Shown: one piece after another, positions 56,525-64,000 of the stretch | Position numbering within the stretch: position 1 is the first letter of the stretch | Layout: each line of letters opens with the position of its first letter | NCBI RefSeq assembly: GCF_003194625.1 | Contig: NZ_QHKX01000002.1 | Location: 434,001-498,000 of the forward strand | DNA length: 64,000 nt | Direction of reading: 5' to 3' | DNA from: Nocardioides solisilvae | GTDB lineage: Bacteria; Actinomycetota; Actinomycetes; Propionibacteriales; Nocardioidaceae | Notes under the pieces: model-generated | Told to the model about the DNA's origin: nothing | Database searches by the model: none | Seen by the model: the letters and a program-made list of their open reading frames with translations, nothing else | Program-made: the position numbers and the translations under genes

Positions 56525-56598
56525 AGGTGGTCTCCATTCATCGGTGGATCGTCTCGGGTGTTGATTCGTGCTGGTCGTGCGGGTACGTGCAGGGAGAG

Positions 56599-56671
56599 TC
56601 GGGGCGACAGGACTCGAACCTGCGGTCTCCTGCTCCCAAAGCAGGCGCGCTAGCCACTACGCTACGCCCCG
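56599..56671 (-). tRNA. tRNA-Pro (anticodon UGG)
   Basis: The minus strand folds as a 73-nt cloverleaf: acceptor CGGGGCG with CGCCCCG, anticodon stem CCTGC-TTTGGGA-GCAGG giving TGG, T-arm with GGTTCGAGTCC. Discriminator base A, CCA not encoded. Confidence 0.95.
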
Positions 56672-56709
56672 CCAAGTGCCCTCGGCCGGGTCGGTCAGGG
56701 GCGCCTTGG

Positions 56710-56780
56710 AGCGGATGACGGGAATCGAACCCGCGTAGCCAGTTTGGAAGACTGGGGCTCTACCATTGAGCTACATCCGC
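56710..56780 (-). tRNA. tRNA-Gly (anticodon UCC)
   Basis: A 71-nt cloverleaf on the minus strand: acceptor GCGGATG with CATCCGC, D-arm TAGCTCAATGGTAGAGC, anticodon loop CTTCCAA giving TCC, T-loop GGTTCGATTCC. CCA is not encoded. Thirty-eight bp upstream of tRNA-Pro and co-directional. Confidence 0.95.
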
Positions 56781-56878
56781 CTGCGCGCTCGCGGCAGTCT
56801 CCCGTCGCCAGGCGCGACGCCATGGTGCCACACCACGGACCCCGGGCCACAACCGAGGCGGGGCCGTCCAGCACCCGA

Positions 56879-57970
56879 TCAGGGGCGCAGGTGCACCATC
56901 AGCAGGGCCCGGTCGTCGTCGGGGGCCCCCAGCCTGTCGATGAGCCGGGCCGCGCCGTCCTCGAAGTCCCCGCGCAGGATCCGCTCCGCGCGGCCGAGCA
57001 TCCGGTCGATGCCCAGCGCGATGTCGAGGCCGCGGTCCTCGACCAGCCCGTCGGTGTAGAGCAGCATCGCGTCGCCGGGACGCAGCCGGCCGGTCGCCGC
57101 GGGGTACTCGGCGCCGTCGATGAGGCCGAGCAGCGGGCCCTGCGGCTCCACCACGCCCCAGCGTCCGTTGCCCGCGTCGTGGACGACCGCGGGCGGGTGC
57201 CCGGCGGAGCGGAGCTCGTAGCGACCCGTGGACAGCTCCAGGGAGAGGTGCACGGCCGTGGCGAACCCCTCCTCCCAGTCCTGGCGCAGGAGGTAGGCGT
57301 TGGCCGCGGGCAGGAAGTCGGCCGGCGCCATCGCGCCGAGCAGGCCGCCGAAGGCGCCCGACAGGAGCAGGGCGCGCGTGCCGGCGTCCTCGCCCTTGCC
57401 GGAGACGTCGACGACCGCGACCTCCAGCCGCTCCGGGGTGGAGCGGCTCGCCACGACGAAGTCGCCGGCGAACGGCGTCCCGCCCGCGGAGCGCAGCTCC
57501 CAGGCGACGTGCCAGCGCGGCGGCAGGGGCGGGATCGCGCCCTGCTTGAGGATCCGGTCCCGCAGGTCGACCAGCATCGACTCCCCCATCACCCCGGCAA
57601 CCCCGAGGCGGGAGCGCCGGAACGAGCCGAGCAGGACGATGAACCCCAGCCCGAACATCACCATCACGCTGACCGCCACCCGCAGCGTGATCGTCGGCTG
57701 CTGGGTGACCGTGACGGCGAGGGTGAGCAGGACGAAGACGATGAACCACGGCAGCTGGCGCGGGCCCAGCAGGAGGCTGGAGATCACCATCGGGACGACG
57801 AGCAGGATCAGCGGCGCGGCGTTCGGCAGCCCGATGATGGCCGCGGCCATCAGCAGGGTCACGACGACGAGGAGCACCAGCTGCTCGGACATGCCGGTGC
57901 GCACGGCCCTCTGGTAGTGCTGCCGGACGCGTCGGGTGGACGCGGCCAGCACCGAGCTCGGCTCAGCCAT
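56879..57970 (-). CDS. Membrane PP2C-type serine/threonine phosphatase (SpoIIE domain)
   Basis: A 363-residue protein: cytoplasmic N-terminus, about five hydrophobic helices between residues 25 and 115 (MSEQLVLLVVVTLLMAAAIIGLPNAAPLILLVVPMVI onwards), then a SpoIIE/RsbU-type phosphatase domain with VAVVDVSGKGEDAGTRALLLSGAFGGLL and LLYTDGLVEDRGLD, so metal-binding aspartates are present. Such enzymes dephosphorylate anti-anti-sigma factors; no partner STAS or anti-sigma gene lies here. ATG overlaps the glycosylase stop by 8 bp. Confidence 0.88.
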   Translation of the reverse strand: MAEPSSVLAASTRRVRQHYQRAVRTGMSEQLVLLVVVTLLMAAAIIGLPNAAPLILLVVPMVISSLLLGPRQLPWFIVFVLLTLAVTVTQQPTITLRVAVSVMVMFGLGFIVLLGSFRRSRLGVAGVMGESMLVDLRDRILKQGAIPPLPPRWHVAWELRSAGGTPFAGDFVVASRSTPERLEVAVVDVSGKGEDAGTRALLLSGAFGGLLGAMAPADFLPAANAYLLRQDWEEGFATAVHLSLELSTGRYELRSAGHPPAVVHDAGNGRWGVVEPQGPLLGLIDGAEYPAATGRLRPGDAMLLYTDGLVEDRGLDIALGIDRMLGRAERILRGDFEDGAARLIDRLGAPDDDRALLMVHLRP

Positions 57971-58847
57971 GGGTGTCCTCAGGGGTGGGTTCCCCCGAGC
58001 CTAGGGCTCGCGACCTGAAACGCGGCTGGCACCGCGCGCACCAGAAGAGGTTCCTGCCGGCGAGGACGTCGGTGCGCACGGCCCTCCCGCACACGAGGCA
58101 CGGCTGACCGGCACGCCGGTAGACGTAGACCTCGCCCCCGTGGTCGTCGCGCCGGGCCGGACGGCCCATCGCCTCGGGGGTGTGCTCGGGCCGGACCGTG
58201 TCGATGCGGCCGAGCCGCACGCCCTCGGCCATCAGCCCCACCAGGTCGTCCCAGACCGCGCGGAACTGGCCGCGTCGCAGGGTCCGGCCGGGACGCAGGG
58301 GGTGCAGCCGCTGCCGGAAGAGGACCTCGGCGCGGTAGACGTTGCCGACGCCGGCCAGCACGGCCTGGTCCATCAGCAGGTCGCCGACCGGGCGGGGGCT
58401 GCGCCGGACCCGCTCCCAGGCGAGCTCGGGGTCGGCGTCGGGGCGCAGCGGGTCGGGACCGAGGCGGGCCAGCGTCTCGGCCACGGCCCCGCGACCGACC
58501 AGGTCGCAGCGGGTGGCGCCGCGCAGGTCGGCGTACGCCGAGGAGCCGGCTCCGCGGTCGGCGACCAGGCGCAGGCGCACCTGCCCGATCGGCGGCGGGA
58601 CCACGGGGACGTCGGCGTGCACGGCGAAGCTGCCGTAGAGCCCCAGGTGCACGTGGACGAAGCGGTCGCCCTCGAGCTCGACGAAGAGGTGCTTGCCCGC
58701 GGAGTCGGCCCCGACCAGGGTCGCCCCGTCCAGCTGCCGCGCCTCGGCGGCGAACCGGCCCTGCGGGCTGCTCGCGGCGACCGTCCGGCCCGCGAAGGCC
58801 GCGGAGAGGTCGTCCGCGAGGCGGCGGAGTGTGTGACCCTCAGGCAT
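57963..58847 (-). CDS. Fpg/Nei family DNA glycosylase (endonuclease VIII-like)
   Basis: A 294-residue glycosylase: MPEGHTLRRLADDL with catalytic Pro2 and Glu3, helix-two-turn-helix segment LLMDQAVLAGVGNVYRAEVLF, and C-terminal zinc finger CLVCGRAVRT...FWCARCQ. PEGH (not PELP) places it with Nei-type enzymes removing oxidised pyrimidines or acting as AP lyase. ATG at 58847 overlaps rpiB by 8 bp. Confidence 0.93.
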   Translation of the reverse strand: MPEGHTLRRLADDLSAAFAGRTVAASSPQGRFAAEARQLDGATLVGADSAGKHLFVELEGDRFVHVHLGLYGSFAVHADVPVVPPPIGQVRLRLVADRGAGSSAYADLRGATRCDLVGRGAVAETLARLGPDPLRPDADPELAWERVRRSPRPVGDLLMDQAVLAGVGNVYRAEVLFRQRLHPLRPGRTLRRGQFRAVWDDLVGLMAEGVRLGRIDTVRPEHTPEAMGRPARRDDHGGEVYVYRRAGQPCLVCGRAVRTDVLAGRNLFWCARCQPRFRSRALGSGEPTPEDTHG

Positions 58848-59346
58848 CCGGGCCGGTGAGGGCGGAGTCGGGCAGCGGAGGGAGCTCGCGGGTCTGCTCG
58901 TAGTCGGACATCTGGCCGATCCGGCGCACGTGCCGCTCGTCGCCCGAGAAGGGCGTGGTGAGGAAGACCTCGACGAAGCGGGTCATCTCCTCCAGCGTGT
59001 GCATCCGGCCGCCGACCGAGACCACGTTGGCGTCGTTGTGCTCCTTGGCCAGCGCGGCCGTCTCCTCCGACCACGCGAGGGCGCAGCGCACGCCCAGGAC
59101 CTTGTTGGCGGCGATCTGCTCGCCGTTGCCCGAGCCGCCGATGACGACGCCGAGGCTCATCTGCCCCTCGGCCCGCTCCGCGGCGACGGCCTCGGCCGCG
59201 CGCAGGCAGAAGACCGGGTAGTCGTCGACCGCGTCGTAGACGAAGGGCCCGTGGTCGACGGCCTCGTGGCCGGCGTCCACCAGCCAGTTCATCAGGTGGT
59301 CCTTGAGCTCGAGGCCGGCATGGTCTGAACCGAGGTGCACGCGCAT
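58840..59346 (-). CDS. rpiB: Ribose-5-phosphate isomerase B
   Basis: A 168-residue RpiB: HLGSDHAGLELKDHLMNWLVDAGHEAVDHGP and VIGGSGNGEQIAANKV. The Glu after GSGNG is the catalytic base of the mycobacterial-type RpiB, replacing the Cys of E. coli RpiB. Interconverts ribose-5-P and ribulose-5-P. SD GAGAGGA precedes ATG. Confidence 0.95.
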   Translation of the reverse strand: MRVHLGSDHAGLELKDHLMNWLVDAGHEAVDHGPFVYDAVDDYPVFCLRAAEAVAAERAEGQMSLGVVIGGSGNGEQIAANKVLGVRCALAWSEETAALAKEHNDANVVSVGGRMHTLEEMTRFVEVFLTTPFSGDERHVRRIGQMSDYEQTRELPPLPDSALTGPDA

Positions 59347-59358
59347 GGGCAGATCCTC

Positions 59359-60258
59359 TCAGACGTGCTGGCGCAGGAAGCCCGCCACCTGCCGCATCAG
59401 CGGCTCCGCGGCGTCGAAGGCGTCCGCGTGCCGCCAGAAGCCGTGCACCATCCCGAGGTAGCGGGTCCCCACGACCTCGACGCCGAGGTCGGACAGACGG
59501 GCGGCCAGCAGCTCCCCTTCGTCGCGCAGCGGGTCGTGCTCGGCGGTCACCACCAGCGTCGGCGGCAGGGTGTGCAGCCGGTCGGAGCGCAGCGGCGCCA
59601 GGTCGGGGTGCTGCAGGTCCTCGGGGCGGGCGGCGTACTGCTCCCAGTACCAGCGCGCCTCGGCCGGGTCGAAGCCCTCGGCCCCGGTGCGGTAGGACTC
59701 CCCCGCCATCCCGGGGTCGAGGAACGGGTAGATCAGGGCGGTCGCGGCGAAGGTGCCGGGGTGGCGCAGGGCGGCGACCAGCGCGAGGTTGGCGCCCGCA
59801 CTGTCGCCGTGGGCCACGAGCGGGAGCAGGGGCGGCAGTCCCAGCTCGGCCAGCCCGCCCGCGCCCAGCCAGCGCACGACGGTGGAGACGTCGTCGGGGG
59901 CCGCCGGGAAGGGGTGCTCTGGCGGCTTGCGGTACCCCACGCTGAGCACCGCGAGCCCGGAGCGGTTGGCCAGCCGACGGGCGGCGGGGTCGTGCACCTC
60001 CACGTCGTTGAGCACGAAGCCGCCGCCGTGCAGGTGGACCACGAGGGCGGCCGGCTCCTCGGCGTCGGGGCGGTAGAACCGCACCGGCACGCCGTCGGCG
60101 ACGAGGTCCAGGACCTGGCCGACGGGCTCGCGCGGCGCCACGAGCGCCGCCGCGTGCGCCGCGGCCCGCTCGGCGGCGACGTCGAACGCCGGGTCGGCGA
60201 CCGACGTCTCGTCGGCCGACTCCTCGAGCGCGGCCTTCGCCTGGGGGTGGAGCGCCAT
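59359..60258 (-). CDS. Alpha/beta hydrolase, hormone-sensitive lipase family
   Basis: A 299-residue esterase: oxyanion motif HGGGFVLNDVEVHDPAARRLA and nucleophile elbow HGDSAGANLALVAAL, with Asp and His near TAEHDPLRDEGE and MVHGFWRH. HSL-type carboxylesterase, cytoplasmic, substrate unknown. ATG at 60258 behind AGGAGGAACG. Confidence 0.9.
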   Translation of the reverse strand: MALHPQAKAALEESADETSVADPAFDVAAERAAAHAAALVAPREPVGQVLDLVADGVPVRFYRPDAEEPAALVVHLHGGGFVLNDVEVHDPAARRLANRSGLAVLSVGYRKPPEHPFPAAPDDVSTVVRWLGAGGLAELGLPPLLPLVAHGDSAGANLALVAALRHPGTFAATALIYPFLDPGMAGESYRTGAEGFDPAEARWYWEQYAARPEDLQHPDLAPLRSDRLHTLPPTLVVTAEHDPLRDEGELLAARLSDLGVEVVGTRYLGMVHGFWRHADAFDAAEPLMRQVAGFLRQHV

Positions 60259-60322
60259 CGTTCCTCCTGCGTGCTGACGGGTCCTGACGGGGGTGCTGGC
60301 GGGTGCGGGACGAGTGTGCCGG

Positions 60323-60499
60323 TCAATCGAGCAGGTGCGCCAGCAGGCCCACGGCGCGCAGGAGCAGGGTCTCGCGGGGCGCCGTACGCCGGCGCGCGCC
60401 GGTCGCGAGCGTCCGGCCGTCGGCGTCCGCGACCTCGTAGCGCTGGGAGACCCCAGCACGGTAGGTGACCTCCACCGGCCCCGCCGACGCGCGCGTCAT
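60323..60499 (-). CDS. Small hypothetical protein, 58 residues
   Basis: A short frame (ATG at 60497-60499) reading MTRASAGPVEVTYRAGVSQR then YEVADADGRTLATGARRRT and ending LLLRAVGLLAHLLD. GC at third positions is very high, as in real genes here, and GGAGG abuts the ATG. It lies between metG (22 bp after its stop) and the esterase. No family recognised. Confidence 0.5.
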   Translation of the reverse strand: MTRASAGPVEVTYRAGVSQRYEVADADGRTLATGARRRTAPRETLLLRAVGLLAHLLD

Positions 60500-60521
60500 C
60501 CTCCGTCGCCCACGTCCCGGC

Positions 60522-62309
60522 TCAGAGGCCGAGCCGGGCGAGCTCGTCGTCCACCAGGGCGGGGTCGAGCTTGGTGAAGACGGGCGCCGGCTTGCTGACC
60601 GGCGTCCCGACGACGACGGGCAGGCTTCCCCAGGGCCGGATCGTGGAGTAGTCCCCGGTGATCACGGGGTACCCCGGGCCGCCGTCGAGGTCGTCGGCCT
60701 CCTCGATCCGCGGCAGCGGCTGCACGTCGCCCGCGCCGCCGAGCGCCCGGTCCACCTCGTTGGCGGTGAACGGCAGGAAGGGGCTGAGCAGGGTGTTGAG
60801 GTCCTGGACGCACTGCGTCATCACGTGCAGCACGGTCGCCAGGCGGTCGGGGTCGTCCTTGATCTTCCAGGGCTCGGAGTCGGTGACGTACTTGTTGACC
60901 TCGGCCACCGTCCGCATCGCCGCGGTGATCGCGTGCCGCATCCGGTTGCGGCCGATGTTGTCGCCGACCTCGTCAAACGCCGCGCGGCAGGCCTCCAGCA
61001 CGGCCCGGTCGGCGTCGGTCAGGTCGCCCGCCGACGGGATCTCCCCGAAGTTCTTGGCCACCAGCGTCGCGGTCCGGCTGACCAGGTTGCCCCAGCCGGC
61101 GACCAGCTCGGAGTTGGTGCGCTGCACGAACTCCGACCACGAGAAGTCAGAGTCCTGGTTCTCGGGACCGGCGGCGGCGACGAAGTAGCGGAACGCGTCC
61201 GCCTGGTAGCGCGACAGCAGGTCGGCGACGTAGATGACGACCTTCTTGGAGGACGAGAACTTGCGCCCCTCCATGGTGAGGAACTCGGAGCTCACGACCT
61301 CGGTCGGCAGGTTGAGCACGCCGTACTCGTGCTGGCTCCCGCCCCTGCTTCCCTGCCCGTTGTAGGCGAGCATCTCGGCCGGCCAGATCTGGCTGTGGAA
61401 CGTGATGTTGTCCTTGCCCATGAAGTAGTAGGACAGGGCCTCGGGATCGTTCCACCACTGCCGCCAGGCCTCGGGGTCGCCGGTGCGGCGCGCCCACTCG
61501 ATGGAGGCCGACAGGTAGCCGATCACGGCGTCGAACCAGACGTAGAGCTTCTTCGTCGGGTTGTCGACCCACCCCTCGAGAGGCACCGCGATGCCCCAGT
61601 CGATGTCGCGGGTCATGGCGCGCGGACGGATCTCGGACAGGATGTTCTTCGAGAACTTGATGACGTTGGGCCGCCAGGTCCCCGAGGCGTCGCGCTCGTC
61701 GAGCCACTCCCCCAGCGCCTCGGCCAGCGCCGGCAGGTCGAGGAAGAAGTGGCGGGTCTCGACGAACTCGGGCTTCTCGCCGTTGATCCGCGAGACCGGG
61801 TCGACGAGGTCGTGCGGGTCCAGCTGGTTGCCGCAGGCGTCGCACTGGTCGCCGCGGGCACCCGGGGTGCCGCAGAGGGGGCAGGTCCCCTCGATGTAGC
61901 GGTCGGGCAGGGTGCGCCCGGTGGACGGCGAGATCGCGCCGTACGTCGTCTGCTCGACGAAGTAGCCGTTCTCGTGGACCCCGCGGAACATCTCCTGGAC
62001 CACGGCGTGGTGGTTGCGGGTGGTGGTGCGGGTGTACATGTCGTAGGAGAGGCCGAGACCGACCAGGTCCTCCACGATCAGCCGGTGGTTGCGGTCGGCC
62101 AGCTGCTGCGGGGTCAGCCCCGCCTCGTCGGCGGCGATGAGGATCGGGGTGCCGTGCTCGTCGGAGCCCGAGACCATGAGCACGTCGTGACCGGCCATCC
62201 GCATGTACCGACTGAACACGTCGGAGGGCACGCCGAACCCGGCCACGTGGCCGATGTGGCGCGGGCCGTTCGCGTACGGCCAGGCGACTGCGGAGAGAAC
62301 CTTCGTCAT
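60522..62309 (-). CDS. metG: Methionyl-tRNA synthetase
   Basis: A 595-residue class Ia synthetase: HIGH at residues 18-21 ([11 protein letters not shown]), zinc site [24 protein letters not shown]-equivalent FSSSKKVV, and no C-terminal EMAP-like domain. ATG at 62309 with TAGGAT 7 nt upstream, so probably leaderless. Divergent from GPP34. Confidence 0.97.
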   Translation of the reverse strand: MTKVLSAVAWPYANGPRHIGHVAGFGVPSDVFSRYMRMAGHDVLMVSGSDEHGTPILIAADEAGLTPQQLADRNHRLIVEDLVGLGLSYDMYTRTTTRNHHAVVQEMFRGVHENGYFVEQTTYGAISPSTGRTLPDRYIEGTCPLCGTPGARGDQCDACGNQLDPHDLVDPVSRINGEKPEFVETRHFFLDLPALAEALGEWLDERDASGTWRPNVIKFSKNILSEIRPRAMTRDIDWGIAVPLEGWVDNPTKKLYVWFDAVIGYLSASIEWARRTGDPEAWRQWWNDPEALSYYFMGKDNITFHSQIWPAEMLAYNGQGSRGGSQHEYGVLNLPTEVVSSEFLTMEGRKFSSSKKVVIYVADLLSRYQADAFRYFVAAAGPENQDSDFSWSEFVQRTNSELVAGWGNLVSRTATLVAKNFGEIPSAGDLTDADRAVLEACRAAFDEVGDNIGRNRMRHAITAAMRTVAEVNKYVTDSEPWKIKDDPDRLATVLHVMTQCVQDLNTLLSPFLPFTANEVDRALGGAGDVQPLPRIEEADDLDGGPGYPVITGDYSTIRPWGSLPVVVGTPVSKPAPVFTKLDPALVDDELARLGL

Positions 62310-62367
62310 GAGCCCGATCCTAGTGAGGCGCGTGTCCCCCGCCCGCGTCGGCGCTAGGTTGCCGCCC
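62310..62367. promoter_or_regulatory. Divergent leaderless promoters for metG (-) and GPP34 (+)
   Basis: Minus strand: TAGGAT (62322-62317), CGGGCTC, ATG at 62309. Plus strand: TAGGTT (62355-62360), GCCGCCC, ATG at 62368. Both spacings are 7 nt and neither gene has an SD. Confidence 0.55.
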
Positions 62368-63054
62368 ATGGAGCTGCTGATCGCCGAGGACGTGCTGCTG
62401 CTGCTGATGGACGACGAGCGGGGCCGGATGGCCGCCGCGTCGCACGCGCGACCGCTCCTCGGCGGCGCGCTGCTGGTCGAGCTGGCCCTCGACGGGGGCG
62501 TCGAGGTCGAGGAGAAGCGCGGCTTCTGGCACAGCGCCAAGGTGCACGCACGCCAGCTGCGCTCCCCCGTCCGCCCCGACCCCCTGCTCGCCGAGGCCTT
62601 GCAGGTGGTGGCCGAGAAGCCCCGCACCGCCCAGGACCTCGTCAACCGGCTCGGCAAGGGGGTCCGCGACATCCTCCAGGACCGGCTGGCCGACCGCGGT
62701 CTCCTCGAACGCCGGGAGCGCAAGGTGCTCGGCCTCTTCCCGAGCACCACCTGGCCGGCCGCCGACCTCGCCCACGAGCGCCAGGTGCGCGAGCGGCTGC
62801 AGGGCGTCCTGGTGCAGGGGCTCACGCCGGACCCCCGGACCGCGGGCGTGGTCGCGCTGCTGCAGGCCGTCGACCAGGCGCACCGGGTGGTCGACCGGAG
62901 GGGCCTGCGCGCCGGCGAGGTGAAGCATCGGGCCAAGGCGATCGCCGAGGGCGACTGGGCGGCCAAGGCCGTCCGGGACGCCGTGGCGGCCGCCCAGTCC
63001 GCGGTCGCCGCGGCGGTGGCCGCCTCGGCCGCCGCCGGAGCCTCCGGCGGCTAG
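62368..63054 (+). CDS. GPP34 (GOLPH3-like) family protein
   Basis: A 228-residue protein: [74 protein letters not shown] and [29 protein letters not shown]. This is the GPP34 fold of eukaryotic GOLPH3, also common in actinobacteria where its role is unknown. Ala-rich C-terminus. No membrane segment. Confidence 0.9.
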   Translation: MELLIAEDVLLLLMDDERGRMAAASHARPLLGGALLVELALDGGVEVEEKRGFWHSAKVHARQLRSPVRPDPLLAEALQVVAEKPRTAQDLVNRLGKGVRDILQDRLADRGLLERRERKVLGLFPSTTWPAADLAHERQVRERLQGVLVQGLTPDPRTAGVVALLQAVDQAHRVVDRRGLRAGEVKHRAKAIAEGDWAAKAVRDAVAAAQSAVAAAVAASAAAGASGG

Positions 63055-63659
63055 CTGAAGTCGAGCTCTCCGGTCCGCGAGCGCTTGAGCTCGTAGAAGT
63101 AGGGCACCTTGGCCACGGCGACGCAGCCGTCCCACAGCTGGCCGGCCTCCTCGCCGCGGGGGATGCTCGACAGCACCGGCCCGAAGAAGGCGGCACCCTC
63201 GATCGCGATCGTGGGGGTGCCGACGTCGTCGCCCACCTGGTCCATGCCCTCGTGGTGGGAGCGGGCCACGGCCTCGTCCAGGGAGGAGTCGTCCATGGCG
63301 TCGACGAGGTCCGCCTCCAGCCCCGCCTCGGCAACGGCGGCGGCGATCAGCTCGCGGCTGATCGGCTGCTGCTCGAGGTGGATCCGTTTCCCCATCGCCG
63401 TGTAGAGCGGGAGCAGGACCTGGCGGCCGTGCCGCTGCTCGGCCGCGAGGCAGACCCGCACCGGGCCCCAGGCCGGCCTGAGCATCTCGCGGTAGTCGTC
63501 GGGGATGTCCTTGTCCTGGTTGAGGTACGCCAGGCTCATCACGTGCCACGTGACCTCGATGTCGCGCACCTGCTCCACCTCGAGGATCCACCGGGAGGTG
63601 ATCCACGCGAAGGGGCACAGCGGGTCGAACCAGAAGTCGGCGTTCGTCTTGTCGCTCAC
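63051..63659 (-). CDS. DsbA-like mycothiol-dependent reductase family protein with CPFA site
   Basis: A 202-residue thioredoxin-fold protein close to the actinobacterial Rv2466c family: ADFWFDPLCPFAWITSRWILEVEQVRDIEV, WHVMSLAYLNQD, GTPTIAIEGAAFFGPVLSSIPRGEEAGQLWDG. Rv2466c has CPWC; here the nucleotides give C-P-F-A, so the resolving Cys is missing and a monothiol mechanism with mycothiol is implied. GTG start at 63659. Divergent from pepN. Confidence 0.9.
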   Translation of the reverse strand: MSDKTNADFWFDPLCPFAWITSRWILEVEQVRDIEVTWHVMSLAYLNQDKDIPDDYREMLRPAWGPVRVCLAAEQRHGRQVLLPLYTAMGKRIHLEQQPISRELIAAAVAEAGLEADLVDAMDDSSLDEAVARSHHEGMDQVGDDVGTPTIAIEGAAFFGPVLSSIPRGEEAGQLWDGCVAVAKVPYFYELKRSRTGELDFS

Positions 63660-63732
63660 CCCGACAGTCAAGCACCCGGCCCTGACGCAGGGCTCCCTGG
63701 ACAGGTCGGTGCCGGGTGACATGATGCAGCCC

Positions 63733-64000
63733 ATGCCCGGAACCAACCTGACCAGGGACGAGGCCGCGACCCGCGCCGCCCTCCTGGACGTGACGTCCTA
63801 CACCGTCGAGCTCGACCTCACCACGAGTGACAAGACCTTCGGCTCCACCACCACCCTCGAGTTCACCTGCCGGGAGCCCGGGGCGAGCACCTTCGCCGAC
63901 CTGGTCGACGCCGAGGTGCACGAGATCACCCTCAACGGCCGCAGCCTCGACCCCGCGACGGCGTACGCCGACAGCCGGATCGCGCTCGACGACCTGCAGG
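63733..64000 (+). CDS. pepN: Aminopeptidase N (partial, right edge)
   Basis: The first 89 residues are visible: MPGTNLTRDEAATRAALLDV, VTSYTVELDLTT, FGSTTTLEFTCREPGASTFADLVDAEVHEITLNG, which is the M1-family N-terminal beta domain. The zinc motif HExxH lies outside the window. ATG at 63733 gives the usual MPGTNLTR start; in-frame ATGs at 63721 and 63724 are less likely. Confidence 0.9.
   Translation, partial: MPGTNLTRDEAATRAALLDVTSYTVELDLTTSDKTFGSTTTLEFTCREPGASTFADLVDAEVHEITLNGRSLDPATAYADSRIALDDLQ

Overview
The window is a chromosomal stretch of a very GC-rich actinomycete. Evidence for this is the strong G/C third-position bias, many GTG starts, 4-bp ATGA/GTGA gene overlaps, a mycothiol-type DsbA-like reductase, paired clpP genes, a long Rne/Rng-type RNase E, and the gene orders obgE-rpmA-rplU-rne and valS-folC-DUF4233-ndk-mreBCD-PBP2-rodA. 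Gene content suggests Nocardioidaceae (Nocardioides-like), but this is inferred from neighbourhoods and not from a marker tree. I saw no insertion sequence, prophage, CRISPR array or rRNA. Two tRNA genes are present.

Layout. 1-6.5 kb is accessory: a cut-off alpha/beta hydrolase, a small membrane protein, a beta-propeller protein, a PadR regulator divergent from a DrrAB-type drug exporter, an EamA exporter and a lipoprotein sugar-dehydrogenase-like protein. 6.4-12.1 kb is a five-gene minus-strand operon behind a cobalamin riboswitch: a squalene-cyclase-fold lipoprotein, a DUF4430-like tail-anchored protein, and an ECF transporter (T, fused A-A, S). 12.1-18.2 kb holds gatCAB and ligA. 18.3-22.8 kb has a secreted metzincin and an iscS-mnmA-MetE-core operon. 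22.8-30.9 kb has an endonuclease/phosphatase-fold protein, then proB-obgE-rpmA-rplU-rne. 31.3-36.4 kb has the radical-SAM pair TIGR03936/TIGR03960, split by two unrelated genes. 36.6-47 kb is the rod-shape operon, ndk, a MocR/flavin-protein pair, DUF4233 and folC. 48-54.9 kb has valS, a proline-rich membrane protein, clpX, clpP2 and clpP1. 55.1-64 kb has tig, two tRNAs, a PP2C phosphatase, a Nei-type glycosylase, rpiB, an esterase, metG, GPP34, a mycothiol reductase and the start of pepN.

How genes work together. The most interesting unit is the riboswitch-controlled locus at 6.4-12.1 kb. A lipid-anchored alpha/alpha-barrel protein plus a membrane-anchored DUF4430-like protein look like the two domains of transcobalamin/intrinsic factor on separate chains, placed to hand a corrinoid to the ECF transporter encoded beside them. 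The clpP1P2/clpX/tig block is a proteostasis cluster with a ClgR-like operator and a leaderless clpP1. The mre/PBP2/RodA operon builds the lateral wall. The iscS-mnmA pair makes 2-thiouridine in tRNA and carries a MetE-like methyltransferase domain as a third gene.

A recurring regulatory theme is leaderless transcription: a TANNNT -10 hexamer lies exactly 6-7 nt before the start codon of at least eight genes.
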